Assembly: GCF_000987835.1 (NCBI RefSeq)
Contig: NZ_CP011308.1
Location: 1,984,001-2,048,000, forward strand
Length of the DNA stretch: 64,000 bases
Direction of reading: 5' to 3'
Source: Sulfurovum lithotrophicum
Lineage (GTDB): Bacteria > Campylobacterota > Campylobacteria > Campylobacterales > Sulfurovaceae
The translations under genes and the position numbers were made by a program. The notes below the pieces were generated by a model. The model was not told the DNA's origin, searched no databases, and worked only from the letters and a program-made list of their open reading frames with translations. This document shows positions 41,732 to 50,599 of the stretch, in pieces. Position 1 is the stretch's first letter. Each line of letters opens with the position of its first letter.

Positions 41732-42711
41732 CAGCCGCCGGTCTCATAAAAGGCACGGCTGGAGACTTCCTGCCCTTCTTCGAGTTCACCCTCGATCCAG
41801 CGGTTCTCTTTGGGTTTGTCTTTCAGCACAGTCGCTAAAACCTGTGATGCTTCCTCGATATCACCCTTTTTGACCGCTTCAGCAATACTCAAAGCCTCAT
41901 CAAAGTAAAGGCAGGGGATCAAAAAGCCCTCCGCTGTCAGCCTGATACGGTTGCAACTCTCACAGAAGTCATGCTTGTGCGGATCGATAAGGCCGAACTC
42001 ATAACCGTTCTCTTCGATGGTATAGTTGAATGAAGGACTGGCACCTTCACGCCCCAATGCATGGATCGTGTATTTCTCTTTAACCTTGGAAAGGATCTCT
42101 TTACCATGCATACCTTTGAGGGCTTCCAGAGCATGGCGGTTCTCCATATACTCGATGAAACGGATCTTGATATTGCGATCCATACAGTATTCCATCACAT
42201 CCAGGATCTCATTATCGTTGATACCCTTGAGCGGTACCATATTGATCTTGACACCCAGTCCTACTTCCAGGGCTTTGTCTATCCCTTTAAGCACCTGGCC
42301 CAGAACATCTTTCTGCGCGATCTGATGTGCCACTTCAGGCTTGAGGGAATCAAGCGAAATGTTCAAACGCTTCAATCCGGCATCTTTGAGCTTTTGCGCC
42401 GTCTGCGGAAGCAGATAGGCATTCGTCGTCAATGCCAGATCGATATCGGGTTTGTAGTCATGGATCATTTTAATAAAACTGTCCAGATCTTCTCTAAGCA
42501 GCGGTTCGCCTCCAGTAATGCGTATCTTGTTCACACCTTCATCCATAGCTACTTTCATAAACAAAAAGAGTTCTTCAAAAGAGAGGAGATTCTCTTTTGG
42601 TACCCATGAAAAAGGTTTCTCCGGCATACAGTACTGGCATCTGAAGTTACAGCGTTCCGTTACAGAAACACGCAGATAGTCAACTGTCCGGCCATGTCCG
42701 TCTATTAGCAT
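41731..42711 (-). CDS. moaA: GTP 3',8-cyclase MoaA
   Basis: A 326-residue radical SAM enzyme starting molybdopterin synthesis. N-terminal cluster [10 protein letters not shown] (C-x3-C-x2-C), GGEPLLRED, a second [4Fe-4S] site in the C-terminal part ([20 protein letters not shown]) and the essential C-terminal Gly-Gly tail (YETGG). All required elements are visible. The stop codon overlaps the queE start. An imperfect FNR-type box lies upstream at 42766-42779. Pairing with queE rather than other moa genes is unusual but fits a shared radical SAM operon. Confidence 0.96.
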   Translation of the reverse strand: MLIDGHGRTVDYLRVSVTERCNFRCQYCMPEKPFSWVPKENLLSFEELFLFMKVAMDEGVNKIRITGGEPLLREDLDSFIKMIHDYKPDIDLALTTNAYLLPQTAQKLKDAGLKRLNISLDSLKPEVAHQIAQKDVLGQVLKGIDKALEVGLGVKINMVPLKGINDNEILDVMEYCMDRNIKIRFIEYMENRHALEALKGMHGKEILSKVKEKYTIHALGREGASPSFNYTIEENGYEFGLIDPHKHDFCESCNRIRLTAEGFLIPCLYFDEALSIAEAVKKGDIEEASQVLATVLKDKPKENRWIEGELEEGQEVSSRAFYETGG

Positions 42712-42765
42712 AATTATCCAATATATTGATTTTCGTTAGGGTATCCAAATGTAGATAAAAAGGGG

Positions 42766-42779
42766 ATGATTTATATCAA
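42766..42779 (-). promoter_or_regulatory. Imperfect FNR-type box upstream of moaA
   Basis: ATGAT-TTAT-ATCAA, one mismatch to the palindrome, centred at 42772.5. At class II spacing the -10 would be TACCCT, which is poor. The box also lies just downstream of petC. Low confidence. Confidence 0.3.
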
Positions 42780-42840
42780 TGGAGTTTATTAAAATACTCG
42801 AGAAAAAATTTGTTTTACGGTAGATTGTCGTAAATTTGAA

Positions 42841-42911
42841 GGTTGTTGCGAAGGAGTGTACACCCAGTACATGACTGAGCAAACTCCTTCAAAGATGCGA
42901 TAATATATCGC
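42841..42911. repeat. Complex hairpin element after petC
   Basis: Nested inverted repeats: AAGGAGT (42851-42857) with ACTCCTT (42883-42889), inner GTAC (42858-42861) with GTAC (42867-42870), then GCGATA (42897-42902) with TATCGC (42906-42911). The layout and the words ATGAC, GA and TCAAAGAT parallel the element after porB (51232-51353). Probably a repeat family and/or terminator of the pet operon. Confidence 0.5.
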
Positions 42912-42918
42912 AAAAGAA

Positions 42919-43824
42919 TTAGTGGTGGCCTTTCCACATTGCTTTCTTCCAACCATACGCAAGGAACGTAAAGATAAAGAAGAACGCAAGTACCCATGGT
43001 CCAACCTGGCCTCTTGCTTCTTTACTCGGATCACCTGTCTTTTCAAGGTAAGCCATAACTTCTTCCGTACCTTCTTTGGTCAATCCTACTCTAGGCATCG
43101 CTGTACCAGGAAGCTGAGACTGTGGATTTTCTATGAGTGTATGCAGGAAATGCTCGTTTCTTGCTCTAATAATAATAGAAAGATCCGGCGGCAATTTACC
43201 CATATAGTCTGCCAGTTTGTTCTGATAAACACCAAGATTCTTCTTGAAGTCAAGTGCTGCAAGATCTACACCCGTTTTGATGTTAGACTTTGTCTTAGGT
43301 ACATCACCGATCTGTGTCCATTTGTCATATCTGTTCGCGTGACAACGTCCACAGGCAAACTCATACGCCTCTTTCGGTGTCGCTTCTTTCGGAGCGATAG
43401 ACTTGAAGTAAGCTACGATATCCGCTGCATCCTGCTCGCTTCCTGCACTTGGAGGCATTGCAAAGTGCTTGGACTTTGTCACTTCTGCCGGATTAAGCAG
43501 GAAGTGTACAAAGAATTTGTCATCCAGCATTTTACCTGCAAGGCTTAGATCAGGCGGGTTAACACCGTAAGCCTGTGCCGATGCAACAGCATCCATAGGT
43601 GCCGGCATATTTTTTGCATTGATAGAGTGACATCCCACACAGGCAGCGGCCAAAGCTTCACCTTTTGCCGCATCACCTTTTGCCGCTACCGGCTTCAGGT
43701 CACTATATTGGAAGTTGTCACCCTCAACATGTTTATGCATTTGAGAGTGCGCAAACGGCTCAACACCCCAATAGAGTACCAGAGTAAAGACTGCTACAAT
43801 CCCAAATATTTTTAATTCTTTCAT
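42919..43824 (-). CDS. petC: Diheme cytochrome c1-type subunit of the bc1 complex
   Basis: A 301-residue membrane-anchored diheme cytochrome c, the electron exit of the bc1 complex in Campylobacterota. There is an N-terminal hydrophobic anchor (about 6-20). The heme motifs are CVGCH (C62, C65, H66) and CGRCH (C158, C161, H162), with methionine ligands in AMPPSAGS and TAMPRVGLT. A C-terminal transmembrane helix (GPWVLAFFFIFTFLAYGW) ends in a basic tail. The two-heme form replaces the monoheme c1 of mitochondria. AGGAG precedes ATG 43824. Last gene of petABC. Confidence 0.92.
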   Translation of the reverse strand: MKELKIFGIVAVFTLVLYWGVEPFAHSQMHKHVEGDNFQYSDLKPVAAKGDAAKGEALAAACVGCHSINAKNMPAPMDAVASAQAYGVNPPDLSLAGKMLDDKFFVHFLLNPAEVTKSKHFAMPPSAGSEQDAADIVAYFKSIAPKEATPKEAYEFACGRCHANRYDKWTQIGDVPKTKSNIKTGVDLAALDFKKNLGVYQNKLADYMGKLPPDLSIIIRARNEHFLHTLIENPQSQLPGTAMPRVGLTKEGTEEVMAYLEKTGDPSKEARGQVGPWVLAFFFIFTFLAYGWKKAMWKGHH

Positions 43825-43834
43825 TCTCTACTCC

Positions 43835-45055
43835 TTATAGTTTTTTTTCTTTGGCTGTAATGATCGGTAATGCGATCCACAATGCCATAAATGTCAATGC
43901 TGCAATCAATCCGATCGTACTCCAAGCACCTTCCGGCGGAAGTTTACCCATGAATGTCAGAACGATCATGTCGATCAACAATGCCCAGAACCAGTACTTA
44001 AACAATCCTCTTCTGCTTGCAGGAGCAACATTCGGGCTTCTGTCAAGGAACGGAAGCGTGAAGAATATCACCTGTGCAATCGCAAATGCGATCAGACCTA
44101 CATTGGTAGAGAATGGTCTCAGGATCTCATATGACCAGAGGAAATACCACTCAGGGTAAATGTGTGCCGGTGTCTTCAACGGATCTGCCGGGTCAAAGTT
44201 GACCGGGTCCATCGCAAATTCGAAATGGTAGAATACCAGATAGAAGAAGAGAATGAAGTAAATACCCATCACAAAGACATCTTTACTCAGGAATACAGGG
44301 TTGAAAGGAATCACTTTGGATTCTTTGACATTACCTGCTTTATACTGTTCAGCAGCTTCTTCAAAGTCAAATTCCTCACCATCCTGGTTGTTAACGTGTG
44401 GGATCCTGAGTGTACCAAAGTGAAGTACGATCACACCGATAATTGCCAATGGTACAAGCAGTACATGAAGCATGAAAAATCTGTTCAGGAATGCCTGACC
44501 AGGAACATAGTCTCCTCTGATCCACTCAACAAGGAAGTCTGCATGCAGTCCACCACCTGAGAAGAGGTTGGTAATAACCATACCCGCCCAGTAAGACATC
44601 TGTCCCCATGGAAGCATATATCCGGAGAAAGCCTCTGCCGAGAAGAGTACGAAAAGCAGCATACCTGACAGCCAGATAAGCTCTCTACCTCTCTTGTATG
44701 AACCATAGTAGATACCCGTGAACATATGAATATAGATGATCAGGAATACGATCGACGCACCCACACCGTGAATGTGTCTCCATAACCATCCATACCCTAC
44801 TTCGGACATGATCGTATAGTTTACCGAGTCAAAAGCCAAATTGACATTTGGCTGATAATACATCAAAAGGAAGATACCGGAGATCAACAATACTCCAAAT
44901 GTAGCAGCGAGTACCATACCCATTGCCCACAGGAAGTTGATGTTCTTCGGAATCCAATATTCAGTTGAGAGTACACGCTTAAGTGTATCTACAGCAAGTC
45001 TTTCGTTCATCCATTTATGACTGAACGGTTTTGCATTTTCATCAAAATGTGCCAT
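43835..45055 (-). CDS. petB: Cytochrome b subunit of the bc1 complex
   Basis: A 406-residue integral membrane diheme cytochrome b that oxidises quinol. The heme-binding His pairs are in GWLWRHIHGVGASIVF with HMFTGIYYG, and in the helix around HVLLVPLAIIGVIVLH. The Qo-site motif is PEWYFLW. The N- and C-terminal cytochrome b domains are both in one polypeptide. Electrons go to PetA and PetC and then to periplasmic cytochromes feeding NirS, NorC or an oxidase. GGAGGGGTAA precedes the ATG; petA lies 10 bp upstream. Confidence 0.97.
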   Translation of the reverse strand: MAHFDENAKPFSHKWMNERLAVDTLKRVLSTEYWIPKNINFLWAMGMVLAATFGVLLISGIFLLMYYQPNVNLAFDSVNYTIMSEVGYGWLWRHIHGVGASIVFLIIYIHMFTGIYYGSYKRGRELIWLSGMLLFVLFSAEAFSGYMLPWGQMSYWAGMVITNLFSGGGLHADFLVEWIRGDYVPGQAFLNRFFMLHVLLVPLAIIGVIVLHFGTLRIPHVNNQDGEEFDFEEAAEQYKAGNVKESKVIPFNPVFLSKDVFVMGIYFILFFYLVFYHFEFAMDPVNFDPADPLKTPAHIYPEWYFLWSYEILRPFSTNVGLIAFAIAQVIFFTLPFLDRSPNVAPASRRGLFKYWFWALLIDMIVLTFMGKLPPEGAWSTIGLIAALTFMALWIALPIITAKEKKL

Positions 45056-45065
45056 TTACCCCTCC

Positions 45066-45611
45066 TTATACCGGCATTGTGATGCCGTCAGCCAGCATCT
45101 TTTCATATTCCGGTCCAGTTTCACCCAGAACAAGCTTAGTACCGTCAATTTTATATGGCGGAATATCCAATCCTCTTGGAGGCGGTGCTTTTGTCACTTC
45201 TGCCGTAATATCATAAAGGCCTCCATGACATGCACAGAGAAAATCCTGCTTTTCGGGACGGAAACCAGGGATACATCCCAAGTGTGTACACAATCCTACA
45301 CATACGGTATAGTGTCCATCTCCGATCTTGATCAGTCTTTTCAGATCATCCGGCTTTTCTGCCTTCAACTTCTTAATAGTGTCTGCAGACTGCTTTAAAA
45401 CAAAGATCGGTTTCCCTCTCCATTTCTCAACAACCAGTTCACCCTCTTTATAATCATCCATATTAAGAGTAGTGAACCCAGCCGCTTTAACACTTGGCAA
45501 CGGATCCCAAGTACGTTTCATCGCATACAGTGCGCCAATACCGCCCAAGGCAGTAAAACCACCCAAAGCCATACCCATAAAGTCTCTACGACCTTTTGTA
45601 TTGTTAGCCAT
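45066..45611 (-). CDS. petA: Rieske iron-sulfur subunit of the bc1 complex
   Basis: A 181-residue protein with a Tat-type N-terminus (KGRRDFMGMALGGFTALGGIG) that also anchors it in the membrane. The Rieske [2Fe-2S] domain has CTHLGCIPGF and CACHGGLYD, supplying two Cys and two His ligands. First gene of the petABC operon. AAGGAATTAGT precedes ATG 45611. The promoter upstream carries a perfect FNR-type palindrome, so the operon is probably induced when oxygen falls or nitrogen oxides are used. Confidence 0.97.
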   Translation of the reverse strand: MANNTKGRRDFMGMALGGFTALGGIGALYAMKRTWDPLPSVKAAGFTTLNMDDYKEGELVVEKWRGKPIFVLKQSADTIKKLKAEKPDDLKRLIKIGDGHYTVCVGLCTHLGCIPGFRPEKQDFLCACHGGLYDITAEVTKAPPPRGLDIPPYKIDGTKLVLGETGPEYEKMLADGITMPV

Positions 45612-45646
45612 ACTAATTCCTTCCTTCTATATATTTTTAGCGATTG

Positions 45647-45688
45647 ATTATAGGAAATTTGTGCTTAAATATGATTGATTTGTATCAA
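45647..45688 (-). promoter_or_regulatory. FNR-type class II promoter of petABC
   Basis: A perfect palindrome TTGAT-TTGT-ATCAA lies at 45675-45688 and a perfect -10 TATAAT on the minus strand at 45647-45652. The box centre is exactly 41.5 bp before the predicted start at 45640, the same geometry as the nor/nir promoters. Confidence 0.8.
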
Positions 45689-45746
45689 TTGCATTATTAA
45701 AGCTTCTTATGTTTATAATCTATAGCTATTAAAGTATGGTCCCATA

Positions 45747-45777
45747 CCAAGTATATAAATATTATTGATATACTTGG
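45747..45777 (-). terminator. Hairpin at the end of the gene upstream of petABC
   Basis: CCAAGTATAT (45747-45756) pairs with ATATACTTGG (45768-45777), 10 bp. The right arm is the coding end of the 285-residue gene that stops at 45762. Plausible terminator. Confidence 0.5.
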
Positions 45778-46619
45778 GTAATTTTACTGATGTTTATTTT
45801 AGGTATTTTACTCTCACCTGGAAGCGGCATACGTTCCAACATCTCTTTTGTCTTTACGGTATCAAACCCTGAAACGACCCCTACACCATATTTCTCCAGG
45901 AGATGATCTGGGTAAAGTGCTTCTTTTCCCAGATCGATATAGATAACATCTGCACCTGCCGCTTTTGCTTCAAGTGCCGTCTGGGCAGAAGCTGTTACTA
46001 CGCTGCTGCTGCTTTTGATCAGGTCTGTATACTCTTCAGGTTCATAAAGACTGTTAAAAATTTTTGCCAGATCGTCTTCATACTTGACAAAAAAGTAGTT
46101 ACCCAGCAGCAGCTCCATCTCAAAAGACTGGAAAAAAGATGCATTGTTCAAAATAGTCTTATCGTGATCCATGTCCTGCAGGAAGAAGAGTATACGGTCT
46201 TCTTTGTCTTCTTTTTCAAAATAGGTATCATTCACAATGACCGCACTTAGACACTCATCATCTTTACAGTCAACTCTGAAAAGGGTTTCTCCATGAATAG
46301 ACCTGTCCTCCGCATCATGTGCGAAACGCCAGACATGTTTGAAATCCGAACAGTATTTCACCAGTCTGCCATGGTCATCCTCATTCGAATCAATGATCAC
46401 TGAATCCCCCGTGACGGCAACTGCATCGATGTCCTGGATCGTCTCTATCGTAACATATTCACCGATCCCCAGGTCTCTGGCGGCCAGTCCAGCCCGGAAA
46501 TCATTCAGCAGCAGTCTGCACTCAACCCCCTCTTCTGCAAGCTTCTTGATGACAGCGGCAGCTCTTCTTAGCCTGTCCAGGCCTATCTTGTGTCCTGTGT
46601 GTGCATAGTAATACAACAT
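45762..46619 (-). CDS. Glycosyltransferase-like (GT-B/PseG-type fold) protein, function unknown
   Basis: A 285-residue protein opening with YYYAHTGHKIGLDRLRRAAAVI, similar to the His-Thr-Gly-His starts of PseG and other GT-B-fold nucleotide-sugar enzymes. A later SSSSVVTASAQTALEAKAAGADVIYIDL segment resembles the nucleotide-binding half. No signal peptide or membrane segment. It starts on the last base of the mnmG stop (TAATG), so it is co-translated with mnmG. The assignment to a sugar enzyme is tentative; no pathway partner is adjacent. Confidence 0.55.
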   Translation of the reverse strand: MLYYYAHTGHKIGLDRLRRAAAVIKKLAEEGVECRLLLNDFRAGLAARDLGIGEYVTIETIQDIDAVAVTGDSVIIDSNEDDHGRLVKYCSDFKHVWRFAHDAEDRSIHGETLFRVDCKDDECLSAVIVNDTYFEKEDKEDRILFFLQDMDHDKTILNNASFFQSFEMELLLGNYFFVKYEDDLAKIFNSLYEPEEYTDLIKSSSSVVTASAQTALEAKAAGADVIYIDLGKEALYPDHLLEKYGVGVVSGFDTVKTKEMLERMPLPGESKIPKINISKITQVYQ

Positions 46620-48490
46620 TATATTTTTCCTCGCTGACTCATCTTGATGTAAACATGGATAATTTCCAGTGCTGCCGGTGTCACACCCGATATCTCGGAG
46701 GCAGCGAAGAGTGTCGTCGGATTGGCTTTTTCAAGTTTTTCCACAATTTCGTTGCTCAGTCCCGAAACATTTTTATAGGTAAAATCCTCAGGTATCTTGA
46801 TCTTCAGCATATCTTTCATCTGATCGATCTGTATCTGCTGTTTCTCGATATAACGGCTGTATTTGGCTTCTACCAGTATCTGCTCCATCACCTCATCATC
46901 ATATTTATCGAATTCCGGTAAAAGGGAAACCAGTTTGTCTCTGTTAAAATCACCACGCCCGATCACATCGATCCAGCAGGTCCGGTCATTGATCTTCACC
47001 GCGCCGATCTGTTCAAGTTTGGCAAGGAACTCTTTGGTCGGTGTTACGTAATTCTCCCGCAAATAATTCAAGGCTTCTTCAATATTTTTCTGCTTCTCTT
47101 CAAATTTGGCGATATACACATCATCAAGCAAGCCCAGCATTTTGCCGTATCTGGAGAGCCTCATGTCCGCATTGTCCTCACGTAGCAGCAGTCTGTACTC
47201 CGCACGACTGGTGAACATACGGTAAGGCTCTTTGGTCCCTTTGGTGACCAGGTCATCGATGAGTACACCGATATAGGCTTCATCCCGTCTGAGGATCAGC
47301 GGTTCCTTTCCCTGTATGCTCAACGCGGCATTGATCCCGGCCATCAGCCCCTGTGCCGCAGCCTCTTCATAGCCGGTCGTTCCATTGATCTGTCCTGCCG
47401 TATAAAGCCCTTTGATCTTCTTGGTTTCAAGGGTATGTTTCAATTCTGTAGGGTCCACATAGTCATACTCTATGGCATAACCGTAACGCACGATCTTGGC
47501 ATTTTCCATCCCTTCGACAGAACGGACCATCTCCAGTTGCACATCGATGGGCAGGGAAGTACTCATACCGTTGATATAGTACTCCGTCTCATCAATCGTC
47601 TGCGGCTCGACGAAAATCTGATGTCTCGGTCGGTCCCTGAAACGGTTGATCTTGTCTTCGATACTCGGACAGTAACGCGGTCCTACTCCTTCGATCTGTC
47701 CTGAGAACATCGGTGCCCTGTAAAAGTTGCTCTCGATGATCTCATGCGTTCTTTCATTGGTATAGGCGACATAACAGGGAAGCTGTTTGGGGTTGAAGGT
47801 ACTTTTATCCGTCCTGAATGAAAATGGCGGCGGCGGTGTATCACCTGGCTGTATTTCCATCACCGAGATATCGACCGATTTGGCATCGATCCTTGCACAG
47901 GTACCTGTCTTGAGGCGGCCGATATTCAGTCCAAGCCCTTTAAGATACTCTGCCAGCTCCACAGAAGCAAACTCCCCCTGTCTTCCTGCCGTCTGCTTTT
48001 TATCTCCGATATGGATAAGCCCGTTAAGGAATGTTCCGGCCGTGATGATCACTTTGGAAGCCGTATATCGGTTGCCAAGCTGTGTCGTCACCCCCTTGAC
48101 TTCACCCTCTTCCACAATCAGCCCGTCAGCGATCTCCTGCTTGACATCAAGGTTCTCCGTATTGAGTACCACATTGCGCATATAGATACGGTATTCATCC
48201 ATATCGATCTGGGCACGTGACCCTCTGACCGCAGGCCCTTTTGAAGCATTGAGGGTACGGAACTGTATCCCGGTAGCATCCGTACAAAGCCCCATCTCAC
48301 CGCCGAGCGCATCGACCTCTCTGACCAGGTGTCCTTTGGCAAGCCCGCCGATGGCCGGGTTACATGAGGAGGCACCTATCTGTTCCGCTAAAATTGTAAC
48401 AAGCAGTGTTTTTACACCCATACGCGCAGAAGCCAATGATGCCTCTATGCCTGCATGACCGCCGCCGATAACTATAACATCGTAATTCAT
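46619..48490 (-). CDS. mnmG: tRNA uridine-5-carboxymethylaminomethyl modification enzyme MnmG (GidA)
   Basis: A 623-residue FAD- and NADH-dependent enzyme that with MnmE modifies the wobble uridine of several tRNAs. The FAD motif is [14 protein letters not shown] at the N-terminus. Family signatures are [46 protein letters not shown] and [15 protein letters not shown]. The ATG at 48490 is chosen because AGGATATTTT precedes it and the family starts there; an in-frame extension upstream would run through a palindromic repeat. Complete. Confidence 0.96.
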   Translation of the reverse strand: MNYDVIVIGGGHAGIEASLASARMGVKTLLVTILAEQIGASSCNPAIGGLAKGHLVREVDALGGEMGLCTDATGIQFRTLNASKGPAVRGSRAQIDMDEYRIYMRNVVLNTENLDVKQEIADGLIVEEGEVKGVTTQLGNRYTASKVIITAGTFLNGLIHIGDKKQTAGRQGEFASVELAEYLKGLGLNIGRLKTGTCARIDAKSVDISVMEIQPGDTPPPPFSFRTDKSTFNPKQLPCYVAYTNERTHEIIESNFYRAPMFSGQIEGVGPRYCPSIEDKINRFRDRPRHQIFVEPQTIDETEYYINGMSTSLPIDVQLEMVRSVEGMENAKIVRYGYAIEYDYVDPTELKHTLETKKIKGLYTAGQINGTTGYEEAAAQGLMAGINAALSIQGKEPLILRRDEAYIGVLIDDLVTKGTKEPYRMFTSRAEYRLLLREDNADMRLSRYGKMLGLLDDVYIAKFEEKQKNIEEALNYLRENYVTPTKEFLAKLEQIGAVKINDRTCWIDVIGRGDFNRDKLVSLLPEFDKYDDEVMEQILVEAKYSRYIEKQQIQIDQMKDMLKIKIPEDFTYKNVSGLSNEIVEKLEKANPTTLFAASEISGVTPAALEIIHVYIKMSQRGKI

Positions 48491-48525
48491 AAAATATCCT
48501 ACTGTTTTTCTACAATCCACACCCA

Positions 48526-48551
48526 TAGCGTGGGCAGGAATGCCCACGCTA
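48526..48551. repeat. REP-like palindrome between divergent mnmG and ribE
   Basis: TAGCGTGGGCA (48526-48536), loop GGAA, TGCCCACGCTA (48541-48551): a perfect 11-bp stem. It belongs to the same general class of short GC-rich intergenic palindromes seen near hisIE and yajQ, but with a different stem. Confidence 0.6.
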
Positions 48552-48560
48552 CAAACTATT

Positions 48561-48578
48561 TTCGCTATAATTAGCGAA
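48561..48578 (+). promoter_or_regulatory. Palindrome containing a -10 box upstream of ribE
   Basis: TTCGCTA-TAAT-TAGCGAA is a 7-bp inverted repeat that includes TATAAT at 48566-48571, about 33 bases before the ribE ATG. It is a likely ribE promoter. The overlapping palindrome may be an operator. Confidence 0.5.
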
Positions 48579-48603
48579 TTATATCCAAATTAATTGAGGT
48601 CAA

Positions 48604-49221
48604 ATGTTTACAGGACTTATCCGCGAGATCGCCACTGTCAAAAGCTACAAGAACAATGTTCTTACCATTCAGTCAAAGCATAAAGCCAAAGTGGGTGACT
48701 CCATTGCCGTCAACGGTGTCTGCCTGACCGTCATCAAGGTCAACAGTGACGGTTTTGACCTGGAAGTTGCAGATGAGACTCGTTCGATCGTGCCGGCTGA
48801 AAAGTTTCAGGGCAAAGTCCATATAGAGCCTGCCATGCAGATGAATGACCGTTTCGAGGGTCACATCGTACAGGGACATGTGGATTGCATAGGTGAAGTG
48901 ACACAGATCACCAAACGGGAGAACGGAACAGATTTCATCATCAAAGTGGATCCCAAATATATCACATATATCATTCCCAAAGGTTCGATCACCATTGATG
49001 GTATTTCCCTGACTGTCAATGATGTTTATGATGACTGTTTTCGTATCACCATCATTCCGCATACACTGGAAAATACTTTGATAAGAAACTATAAAGTGGG
49101 GACAAAGGTCAATATCGAGACTGATGTTTTCGCTCGATACATTGACCATATATTGGCACACAGGTCTTCCAAAAACTCCATGGGTTGGGATGATATCGAT
49201 AAAATACAGATGAGTTATTGA
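48604..49221 (+). CDS. ribE: Riboflavin synthase alpha chain
   Basis: A 205-residue enzyme dismutating 6,7-dimethyl-8-ribityllumazine to riboflavin. It has the characteristic MFTGLIREIA start and two lumazine-binding repeats: GDSIAVNGVCLTV and VADETRSIVPAEKF in the first; FEGHIVQGHVDCIGEV and GSITIDGISLTVNDV in the second. Length typical. No FMN riboswitch consensus was seen in the short leader. The cupin gene follows 15 bp later. Confidence 0.95.
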   Translation: MFTGLIREIATVKSYKNNVLTIQSKHKAKVGDSIAVNGVCLTVIKVNSDGFDLEVADETRSIVPAEKFQGKVHIEPAMQMNDRFEGHIVQGHVDCIGEVTQITKRENGTDFIIKVDPKYITYIIPKGSITIDGISLTVNDVYDDCFRITIIPHTLENTLIRNYKVGTKVNIETDVFARYIDHILAHRSSKNSMGWDDIDKIQMSY

Positions 49222-49236
49222 CACAAAAGAATATGA

Positions 49237-49530
49237 ATGAATGTTTTTAACTATACCACTCCCAAACATGGTGAAATGTTTACCATCCTGCTTGAGCATA
49301 AAAATATCAGGATCAACCGCATTGTAAGCTCGAACGATAGTGAACAGATCGAATATATACAGGAAGAAGATGAATGGGTTGTTGTTTTGGAGGGTAAGGC
49401 CACTCTGCTTTTAGAAAGTGAAGAAAAAACACTCTTCAAAGGCGATACCCTTTTGATCCCTGCCCAGACTCCTCATAAAGTTTTAAAAACAGAGCAGGGT
49501 ACCCTTTGGCTGGCTGTGCATATCTACTGA
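49237..49530 (+). CDS. Small cupin-domain protein
   Basis: A 97-residue single-domain cupin: IEYIQEEDEWVVVLEGKATLLLE and FKGDTLLIPAQTPHKVLKTE correspond to cupin motifs 1 and 2. Motif 1 lacks the usual His-x-His pair and only the motif 2 histidine is clear, so metal binding is uncertain. It might be a sugar-binding or regulatory cupin. It follows ribE closely and converges with the MnmC-type gene, overlapping its end by 7 bp. Confidence 0.8.
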   Translation: MNVFNYTTPKHGEMFTILLEHKNIRINRIVSSNDSEQIEYIQEEDEWVVVLEGKATLLLESEEKTLFKGDTLLIPAQTPHKVLKTEQGTLWLAVHIY

Positions 49531-50309
49531 TAGCTTTTATCTTTCATGCTTTCAGCCATAGGATTTCTTACTTTTTTCAACTCCATATCAATATACTCCA
49601 AATCTTCCAGCATTTTCAAAGAGGCAATAGTCGAAAAACGCATCATCTGAGCTCTATGTACAAAAATATAAAATCCATTTTCGTACAGTCCCAGACGGAC
49701 AGCCGCTGCGGTTGAGTAGGTAGTGAGTATCACATCATCTTTTGAGACGGCTCGGATATCATGAAAATGTTCGTAGGTCCAGAGCAGTGGATTATGCGCA
49801 GGGGAAAATGCATCCTGATAAATAATGTCTATCTTCTCTTTTATTTTGGGAATACTCTCTCTTGCATCTCCGGGAAGTATCTCTATTCTGAACTGTTCAT
49901 CTTCATAGTAGAGATCTTTACTGACCGCCTGGATGATGCTTTTGATATCACCAAATTCCGTGGGATATTCAAAAGAGTGGAGAGAATGGACTAGCGCTTC
50001 ATCGAATTCCGGTGAGAGGATATGTACTTTGGTATCCAAACAGTTTTTTTTAATATAATAAAGTGTGGCAAAGGTATTGTAACCAAGCCCGAAACAGATA
50101 TCCAGAATAGTCAGTTCCCTCTTCCCTCTGCTGAACTTTAAAGCCGGCTTAACATGTTTCTCCAGGGATTCATGCAAAGCCCCGTCTTTGGTAGAATGGT
50201 AGGGTTCATCAAACTCTTTGGAGTAAAGGGTATTTGTGCCGTCTTCACAGGGAACAATCTCTTTTTGAGGACGTAATGTTTCATTATACAAGTTACAGTC
50301 CGATCTCAT
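49524..50309 (-). CDS. MnmC-type tRNA methyltransferase domain protein
   Basis: A 261-residue SAM-dependent methyltransferase resembling the N-terminal domain of MnmC: STKDGALHESLEKHVKPAL, the SAM motif ILDICFGLGYNTFATLYY, DIIYQDAFSPAHNPLLWTYE (post-I and catalytic region) and LTTYSTAAAVRLGLYENGF. No FAD oxidase domain is fused. It would methylate nm5U34 of tRNA, acting after MnmEG, whose mnmG is nearby. The ATG at 50309 is preferred over an in-frame TTG at 50348 that would increase the overlap with the next gene to 56 bp. Confidence 0.85.
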   Translation of the reverse strand: MRSDCNLYNETLRPQKEIVPCEDGTNTLYSKEFDEPYHSTKDGALHESLEKHVKPALKFSRGKRELTILDICFGLGYNTFATLYYIKKNCLDTKVHILSPEFDEALVHSLHSFEYPTEFGDIKSIIQAVSKDLYYEDEQFRIEILPGDARESIPKIKEKIDIIYQDAFSPAHNPLLWTYEHFHDIRAVSKDDVILTTYSTAAAVRLGLYENGFYIFVHRAQMMRFSTIASLKMLEDLEYIDMELKKVRNPMAESMKDKSYQ

Positions 50310-50598
50310 CCAGTTCTTTGAATTTGAATGCTTCAATGATATCTTCAATGGTCTCTTCTTCCCGCACGACCAATACCATCATTCCTTCATTCATATAATC
50401 GATATAGTTCTCGAATTTATTGGAAAGAATGATGAAATCAACCCACTCCCCTCCAAGCTCATCGATAGTATCGTAAAACTCAAGACTCTTGACCTTCCCT
50501 TCATCGAAATCTACCAAGGCCCACTTTGAAGCTTCAAGCTGTGGTATGATCTTCGATACTTTGCCATTGTCACTATCTACCGGGATCCAGATGCGCAT
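50293..50598 (-). CDS. NifX/dinitrogenase cofactor-binding fold protein
   Basis: A 101-residue protein with a start (MRIWIPVDSDNGKVSKIIPQ) like the NifX/NafY/NifB C-terminal fold, followed by WALVDFDEGKVKSLEFYDT and VDFIILSNKFENYI. Such small proteins bind iron-sulfur or molybdenum cofactors in nitrogen fixation, but relatives occur widely without nitrogenase. No nif gene is in the window. It sits two bases downstream of luxS and overlaps the MnmC-type gene. Confidence 0.65.
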   Translation of the reverse strand: MRIWIPVDSDNGKVSKIIPQLEASKWALVDFDEGKVKSLEFYDTIDELGGEWVDFIILSNKFENYIDYMNEGMMVLVVREEETIEDIIEAFKFKELDEIGL

Positions 50599-50599
50599 T

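Noticed and set aside
48491-48547. A 19-codon upstream extension of mnmG
   Set aside because: It translates a palindromic repeat (48526-48551); ATG 48490 has a good ribosome site and the family N-terminus.
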